Source: Theocolax elegans
Taxonomy: Eukaryota > Arthropoda > Insecta > Hymenoptera > Cerocephalidae
Assembly: GCA_026168455.1 (NCBI GenBank)
Contig: CM047426.1
Coordinates: 60,445,396 to 60,509,395 of the forward strand
DNA: 64,000 nt
Reading direction: 5' to 3'
Below, in pieces: positions 56,790 to 64,000 of this stretch. Position 1 is the stretch's first letter. Each line of letters begins with the position of its first letter. Under the pieces are notes generated by a model, which worked only from the letters and a program-made list of their open reading frames with translations, did no database searches and had not been told where the DNA came from. The translations under genes were made by a program, and so were the position numbers.

Positions 56790-57120
56790 CAATTCGAAAG
56801 CTCGCCGAGTGTTCTATCTCTTCGAGATTTTAAAATTAAGAAATGTAACCAGGGTAGATAAGTTCTAAAGATTACTTTAAACAAAAGTTGTTTGTAATGT
56901 TTCTTCAAAAAAATCAACTGATTTTGAGATAAATGGCTTTAAAAATAGACATTTTTCTAAAAAATCGAAAAATTTCCACTTTACATGGTCGAATAACTCT
57001 TAAGCAAATTATTTTTAACACTTAAATTTTTTTTCTATTTTCTGGAAGATATTTCCAGTCTGTTCACAAAATTTGGAGTGATTTAAAATTTTCATCGTAC
57101 CACTTGACGTGAAATAGCCC
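56790..57120. mobile_element. Half of a palindromic element ending GTGAAATAGCCC
   Basis: Only the right arm is present, ending GACGTGAAATAGCCC in (TA)n. The tail order (AAAATTTGG...TTAAAATTTT...CACTTGACGTGAAATA) parallels the right end of the element at 59156-60101. Confidence 0.5.
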
Positions 57121-59060
57121 ATATATATGTATATATATGTATGTATGTATGTGGGTGTGTGTGCGTGCGGCGGAATATTTATATAATATATATATATTTT
57201 AAAATTGTTTTATCAAGAATACATAATATATGTATTTTTTCCGTGCGCAAAAAAAAAGTTGTGAACATAACTTGAAAGTATGTGTATTTGTTTACTCATT
57301 CTTGATAAAACTCATAAAAGTTTTAAACGCATACTCAATAATAATAACGGATCTAAAATTCAATGTAATGCTCTTTAAATACAGATGCAAAATGGTTTGA
57401 AGATGAAATCAATATTAATCAAGTATAACACACACTTTTCCAAATATCCAAATGATATATACAATGGGTTAAAAATTAAATATATTAATTATTGCATTTT
57501 TTAGATAATTCTATTATAAACAATTAAATATATTAATTCTTGCATTTTTAAGATAATTCTATTATAAACCGTATAGGCAAAAGAAAATTCAAATTCTAAC
57601 AGTGGCAATATAAATACGAAATACATTTGAATAGATTTTCAAAAACTATTAATTTAGGAGCATTTAATTTAAATATTTCAAAATTATCTGGATATATAAG
57701 CGTGTAGATAATTTATTTTTATATAACACAATATTTTAAATAAACAAGTATGTATTTATTAGAAACAGAAGGATATTTAAGAAATGAATTTGTTTATAAT
57801 AATCAAAATAAATATTTGGGCTCTGCATAGTAAAAATAAATTGGATATAATTATGGATTAAAACGCAAATTTTGAAAGAGGGTGCAAATAACGAATCACG
57901 GGAGAAATGGAAGAAACAGGTTTTTATTTATATAGCGCTAAAATTTTATAAATAATTCTTTAGAACTAATACAAAAATTAATTTAATCAAGAAGAAAGTT
58001 TTATTACTCTAAAAGTAGAAAATATTAATGGCATAGAACTTTTGGCGATGATCGTTCGTCATTAAATAAATTATTACAGGAGGGTGAAGTTCTATTTATA
58101 ACCGTTTAAAATAATCCAAAATTTTAATAAGTTGTTAACTAAAATACTACAATTTAGTAAGTTATGTACTTTACTATTTTGGTACGTTAATTTTTCATTA
58201 ACATTTATATATTATTAAAATATAAATTTAAGCTGTATAAGAATTCATATAGTTTAAAATTTTCAGTGAACATTAATAGGTCTCTAGTATTTTATTATTT
58301 TTATTGCTATTCATTACACTAAGTTTGGTAAACTTTATTTATCAAATTTAATAGCCTATAGCAATACCTCCAAGGTGTTTGTGTAAATCTGCTTAATTTT
58401 TAAGGTGTCCAGTTTGAAAAAATAATACAAGTTAAAACATATTATGGATTAAAACGCAAATTTTGAAAGAGGGTGCAAATAACGAATCACGGGAGAAATG
58501 GAAGAAACAGGTTTTTATTATATAGCGCTAAAATTTTATAAATAATTCTTTAGAACTAATACAAAAATTAATTTAATCAAGAAGAAAGTTTTATTACTCT
58601 AAAAGTAGAAAATATTAATGGCATAGAACTTTTGGCGATGATCGTTCGTCATTAAATAAATTAATTACAGGAGGTGAAGTTCTATTTATAACCGTTTAAA
58701 ATAATCCAAAATTTTAATAAGTTGTTAACTAAAATACTACAATTTAGTAAGTTTATGTACTTTACTATTTTTGGTAAGTTAATTTTTCATTAACATTTAT
58801 AATTATTAAAATATAAATTTAAGCTGTATAAGAATTCATATAGTTTAAAATTTTCAGTTAACATTTAATATGTCTCTATTATTTTATTATTTTTATTCTG
58901 ATTTCATTACACTAAATTTTGGTAAACTTTTATTTATAAATTATAATAACTATAGCAATACCTCCAAGGTGTTGTGTAAATCTGTTTAATTTTTAAGGTG
59001 TCCATGTTAGTGAAAAAATAATACAATTTAAAACATTATTTTAAATAAATTAATTACGAA
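57121..59060. repeat. Helitron B 3' body with ~590-bp tandem duplication
   Basis: TTATGGATTAAAACGCAAAT occurs at 57851 and 58442, and the ~590 bp after each are nearly the same. Helitron A has a single, partial equivalent. Non-coding. Confidence 0.75.
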
Positions 59061-59155
59061 AAACCTTTTTCGAAATTAAAAATAAGGGGTTGGCGCGCGA
59101 AACGCGCAGGGGGGCGAAGCCCCCCTAGTATATATATATATATATATATATATAT

Positions 59156-60101
59156 GGGATATTCCACATTGCAAATGTTTTTCAGAATACAGAAAAAAAT
59201 TTTAGGTACTGGAATCTATTTGCTCAAAAGTTATTCTAACCTCAAAAAGTGGATTTTTCCAAGTTTTTTTCAACACCAGCAGAGTTTACCACTATTTAAC
59301 ACAAAATCGATCAACTTCTACTATAGAACATTATATGTAACATTCGTTGCTAATGGTGTCTGGAATTTATTCTTCAAGGTTAGAATTTCTAATTTCAAGG
59401 TGAATGTTATATAAACTACATGTCAATATTCAACTTCAAAAAAGTGCAAGTGTGCCACAATTGATTTTTTCATCCAAAAGTCTGAAAGAAAGCTTGGAGC
59501 AATACCTTTCAAATATTCTGTAGCATTTTTATGGCCTCCAATTCTGTAAAAAGTTATGATAATTTTGAAATACATGAAATTTTTTAAAAAATTTAAATGG
59601 GAATTACCATGTTAATTTTTGTGAATTTTTTATCTTGCTTTAAATTATCATAACCTTTTACAGAATTGGAGGCCATAAAAATGCTACAGACCATTTGAAA
59701 GGTATTGCTCCAAGCTTTCTATTAGACTTTTGGATAACAAAATCAATTGTGGCGAACTTACACTTTTTTTGAGTTAATTATTGACATGTAGATTATATAA
59801 CATTCACCTTGGAATTAGAATTTCTAACCCAGAAGAATAAATTCCAGACACAATTAGCAACGAATGGTACATATAATGTTCTATAGTAAAAGTTGATAGA
59901 TTTTGAGTTAAATAGTGGTAAACTCAGCTGGTGTTGAAAAAAACTTGGAAAAAGTCACTTTTTGAGGTTAGAATAACTTATGAGCAAATATATTCTAGTA
60001 TCTAAAAATTTTTTTCTGTATTCTGAGAAATATTTGCAATGTGTACCCAAAATTTGGTGCATATTAAAATTTTGTTCGGGCCAGTTCACGTGGAATACCC
60101 C
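59156..60101. mobile_element. 946-bp palindromic element (GGGATATTCCAC tips)
   Basis: GGGATATTCCAC at the left against GTGGAATACCCC at the right. The arms pair for about 450 bp, for example ATTGGAGGCCATAAAAATGC inverted about 100 bp on. It lies in (TA)n. The 86-codon frame at 59154-59414 is arm sequence without known motifs. Confidence 0.82.
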
Positions 60102-60102
60102 A

Positions 60103-60226
60103 TATATATAATTTATGGCGCAAATTTAGGCTCGATAAAGACACGTAAAAAGTAGCGCAAAAAGTTGCGTCAAAAGTGGCGTCAAAAGTTGCGCTATTAA
60201 TTGCGAAAGAAACATTTTTAGTAGGG
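60103..60226. mobile_element. CCC-tipped element, right arm
   Basis: Runs from (TA)n through TTATGGCGCAAATTTAG, ACACGTAAAAAGT, repeated GCGCAAAAAGTTGCG motifs, to CATTTTTAGTAGGG, then TA. It is the inverted counterpart of 26040-26170 over its whole length. The right flank TAATTACGCG is the satellite. Confidence 0.6.
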
Positions 60227-63200
60227 TAATTACGCGATATCATGGATACTTCGTGATTTCTGAATTATTTCGAGGTAACTCCACTATTAAGCAATTTCAT
60301 GGATATATCGTAAAATTCGGAGGTATTTCGGGATAAATTCATTCATTACGGGATTTCATGGGTAATTCGGTAATTTTAGTGTTTTTTCGGGATAACTTCA
60401 CCAATTTGGGATGTTCTGAATATTTCGGGAATTTCTAAAGTATTCCGGTATTACTCCACCACTTATGGGGTTTCCTGGATTATTCGGGAATTTCTGAAGT
60501 ATTTCGGGATAATTCCACTAATTAGGGGATTTCCTGTATATTTCGGAAAATTATGAGTTATTTCGGGATAACTCCACCACTTATAGGGTTTCTTGGATAT
60601 TTCGTGAATTGTTGAGGTATTCTGGAATAACTCCACTAATTACGTGAATTTCAGGATATTTCAGGATACGGGATTTCTTCGATATTTCGGGAATTTCTTA
60701 GGTATTTCGAGGTAACTTCATTAATTACGGGATTTCATGGATAATTCGGTAATTTCTGTGTTTATTGGGATAACTTAATCCAATTTCGGGATTTCTTGAA
60801 TACTTCGGGAATTTCTGAGTTATTCCGGAATTACTTCACTACTTATGGGGTTTCTTGGATATTTCATGAACTGCTGAGGTATTCAGGAATAACTTCAATA
60901 AATACGGGCTTTCATGGATATTTCGGGAATTCCTTTGATATTCCGGAATAATTCCACCACTTATGGAATTCGAGGATTCTTCGTGAATTGCTGAGGTATT
61001 CCGGAATAACTCCAGTAATTACGGGGTTTCTTGGAAATTCCGTGAATTTCTGAGGTATTCCATAATAACTTCATTAATTACGGCATTTCCTGAATATTTC
61101 GGGGATTGCTGTGTTATTTCGGGATAGCTTCACTAATTACGGGGTTTCCTAGATATTTCGAGAATTGCTGTGGTATTCCGGAATAAATCCACACATTACG
61201 GGATTTCCTGGATATTACAGGAATTTATGTGATATTTCGGGATGGCTTCACTAATTACGCGATATCATAGATATGTCGCGAATTACCGTGGTATTTCGGA
61301 ATAACTCCACATAATTACGGTATTTCCTGTATATTTCGAGAATTTCTGAGGTATTCCGGGATAATTCCAATCATTACGAGATTTCCTGAATAATTCGGGA
61401 ATTTCTGTAGTGTTCCAGGATAACTCCACTAATTATGAAATTTAAAAGAATTTTAGGGGATTTCTGAGATATTTCGCGATAACTTTTTCATGGATAATTC
61501 GTGAATTTCCGTGTCATTCCGGAATAACTCCAGTAATTACGGGGTTTCTTGGAAATTTCGTGAATTTCTGAGGTATTCCATAATAACTTCATTAATTACG
61601 GCATTTCCTGAATATTTCGGGGATTGCTGTGTTATTTCGGGATAGCTTCACTAATTACGGGGTTTCCTAGATATTTCGAGAATTGCTGTGGTATTCCGGA
61701 ATAAATCCACACATTACGGGATTTCCTGGATATTACAGGAATTTATGTGATATTTCGGGATGGCTTCACTAATTACGCGATATCATAGATATGTCGCGAA
61801 TTACCGTGGTATTTCGGAATAACTCCACTAATTACGGTATTTCCTGTATATTTCGAGAATTTCTGAGGTATTCCGGGATAATTCCAATCATTACGAGATT
61901 TCCTGAATAATTCGGGAATTTCTGTAGTGTTCCAGGATAACTCCACTAATTATGAAATTTAAAGAAATTTTAGGGAATTTCTGAGATATTTCGCGATAAC
62001 TTTACAAATTACAGGATTTCATGGATATTTCGTGAAATTCCGTGGTATTCTGGAATAACTCTACTAATTACGGGATTTCCTGAATATTTCGGGAATTTCT
62101 GTAATGTTCCGGAAAAACTCCACAAATTATGAAATTTTCAGGATATTTAGGGAATTTCTGTTTTATTTCGGGATAACTTCACTAATTACGCGATTTCATG
62201 GATAATTCGTGAATTTCCGTGTCATTCCGGAATAACTCCACTACTTACGGGATCTCCGGGATATTTCGAGAATTTCTGCGTTATTTCGGGATAATTTTAT
62301 TAATTACGCGATATCATGGATAACTCGTGAATTTCTGAGTTATTTGGGATATCTTCACTAATGACGGGAATTCCTGGATTTTTCGGGAATTTCTGTGGTA
62401 TTCCGGGATAATTCCGCTAATTACGGGATATCCTGGATATTCCGGGAATTTCTTAGATATTTCGCGATAGCTTCAATAATGACGGGATTTTCGGGATATT
62501 TCGGGTATTCTTGAATACTTCGGGATAATTCCACTAATTACGGGAATTCCTAGATAATTCGGTAATTTCGGTGTTATGTCGTTAATAACTCCACTAATTA
62601 CGGGGTTTGTTGGATATTTCGTGAATGGCTGAGGTATTTCGAAGTAAGTTAACTAATTGCGGGGTTTCATGGATATTTCGTAAAATGCTGAGGTATTCCG
62701 GGATAATTCCACTAATTACGGGATTTCCTGGATATTTCGGAATATTATGAGTTATTTCGGGATAACTCCACCACTTATAGGGTTTCTTAGATATTTCGTG
62801 AATTATTGAGGTATTCTAGAATAACTCCACTAATTACGTGAATTTCAGGATATTTCAGGATACGGGATTTCTTCGATATTTCGGGAATTTCTTAGGTATT
62901 TCGAGGTAACTTCATTAATTACGGGATTTCATGGATAATTCGGTAATTTCTGTGTTTATTGGGATAACTTCATCCAATTTCGGGATTTCTTGAATACTTC
63001 GGGAATTTCTGAGGTATTCCGGAATTACTTCACCACTTATGGGGTTTCTTGGATATTTCATGTACTGCTGAGGTATTCAGGAATAACTTCATTAAATACG
63101 GGATTTCATGGATATTTCGGGAATTCCTGTGGTATTCCGGAATAATTCCACCACTTATGGAATTCGAGGATTCTTCGTGAATTGCTGAGGTATTCCGGAA

Positions 63201-64000
63201 TAACTCCAGTAATTACGGGGTTTCTTGGAAATTTCGTGAATTTCTGAGGTATTCCATAGTAACTTCATTAATTACGGCATTTCCTGAATATTTCGGGAAT
63301 TGCTGTGTTATTTCGGGATAGCTTCACTAATTACGGGTTTTCTAGATATTTCGGGAATTTCTGTAGCATTCCGGGATAAATCCAATCATTACGGGATTTC
63401 CTGGATATTACGGGAATTTATGTGATATTTCGGGATGTCTTTACTAATTACGCGATATTATAGATATTTCGCGATTTCCTGTATATTTCGGGAATTTCTG
63501 AGGTATTCCGGGATAATTGCACTCATTACGGGATTTCCTGAATAATTCGGGAATTTCCGTAGTGTTCCAGGATAACTCGATTAATTATGAAATTTAAAGG
63601 ATATTTAGGGAATTTCTGTGTTATTTCGGGATAACTTCGCTAATTTCGGGATTTCTTGGATATTTCGTGAATTGCTGTGGTATTCCGGAATAACACCACT
63701 AATTACGGGATTTCCTGTATATGTCGGGAATTTCTGAGGTATTCCAGGATAATTCCACTAGTTACGGAATTTGCAGGATATTTAGGGAATTTCTGAGTTA
63801 TTTCGGGATATCTTCACTAATGACGAGAATTCCTGGATTTTTCGTGAATTTCTGTGGTATTCCGGAATAACTCCACAACTTACGGTGTTTTTTGGCAATT
63901 TCGTGAATTTCTGGGGTATTCCAGAGTAACATAATTAATTACGGCATTTCCTGAATATTTCGGGAATTGCTGTGTTATTTCGGGATAACTTCACTAATGA
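60227..64000. repeat. 59-bp satellite array with higher-order repeats, open to the right
   Basis: About 64 monomers of ~59 bp, each divisible into three ~20-bp thirds of the type TTnCGGGA (ATTTCGGGAATTTCTGAGG, ATTCCGGGATAACTCCACT, ATTACGGGATTTCCTGGAT). Two larger periods are visible. A ~300-bp block starting CCAGTAATTACGGGGTTTC is repeated almost exactly 520 bp on (61012 and 61532). The block around ACCACTTATAGGGTTTCTT is repeated about 2.19 kb on (60575 and 62770). No genes. Confidence 0.92.

Larger units (their letters stand above)
53185..59128. mobile_element. Non-autonomous Helitron B, with nested insertions
   Basis: Starts TCTCTCTCTATAATATATAA after A at 53184 and ends CTAG (59125-59128) before T, only 18 bp right of Helitron A. 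The 3' end has GCGCG-CGAAA-CGCGC and GGGGGGC-GAA-GCCCCCC hairpins. It shares with A the CCGCC block, (TA)n/(TG)n, a LINE piece and the 3' body, and has gained the 2.8-kb palindrome, a half palindrome and a ~590-bp internal tandem duplication (57851-58441 and 58442-59030). Confidence 0.82.

Noticed and set aside
60227..64000. Regularly spaced repeats that could suggest a CRISPR-like array
   Set aside because: Monomers are contiguous satellite units with no unique spacers, no Cas genes and a eukaryotic setting.

Overview
The window is AT-rich eukaryotic DNA, almost certainly arthropod and probably insect (an ant or other hymenopteran is my guess from the transposon mix, not a demonstrated identification). 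I see no intact host gene. Nearly everything is mobile elements nested inside one another, with satellite arrays at both ends. The only possible host-derived coding sequence is a broken serine/arginine-repeat (SR-like) reading frame at about 19.75-20.45 kb.

Left third (1-17.1 kb). The 3' half of a Helitron helicase gene (2-1276) is followed by an AT-rich ~100-bp tandem array with a conserved box TATTGGCTGAGAAATCGCCA. The array runs to about 16.7 kb and was later split by two large insertions. The first is an 8.1-kb element with CCCTGTTGAAAA tips and a 2-bp target duplication (2340-10433), itself holding four further insertions. The second is a 3.55-kb palindromic foldback element (10993-14544).

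Middle (17-28.3 kb). This is gene-poor sequence: microsatellites, a TATA-type promoter-like stretch near 17.22 kb, small hairpin (MITE-like) elements, the SR-like pseudogene, several medium-period tandem repeats, and the second copy of a 1.65-kb palindromic element (26641-28295).

Centre (28.3-50.0 kb) is a four-deep nest whose boundaries can be read to the base. A foldback element (28311-50040) is interrupted by a minus-strand Copia retrotransposon (28379-48313; LTRs, initiator-tRNA-Met primer site, polypurine tract, 5-bp duplication ATAAA). That Copia is interrupted inside the YVDD catalytic motif of its reverse transcriptase by a 12.5-kb Helitron (29809-42277; 5' TC, 3' CTAG, inserted between A and T). 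The Helitron carries a Ulp1/C48-type cysteine protease gene, a Rep gene and a helicase gene. The protease gene is in turn interrupted by a 1.5-kb palindromic element (31794-33322) with a GC duplication. All the coding parts carry stops or frameshifts, so the elements are dead copies.

Right (50-64 kb). Two further Helitrons (50057-53166 and 53185-59128) sit side by side in a (TA)n tract. Each carries a 5'-truncated R1-clade LINE inside a (TG)n run. The second was also invaded by a 2.8-kb palindrome. A 946-bp palindrome and one arm of a CCC...GGG element follow. From 60227 to the window end there is a 59-bp satellite with higher-order repeats.

The main unifying observation is that at least five elements of different sequence share CCC...GGG tips, a 2-bp target duplication of no fixed sequence and arrays of an element-specific short motif near the ends. 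Three or four of their insertion sites can be verified from an undisturbed copy of the target elsewhere in the window or by restored reading frame.
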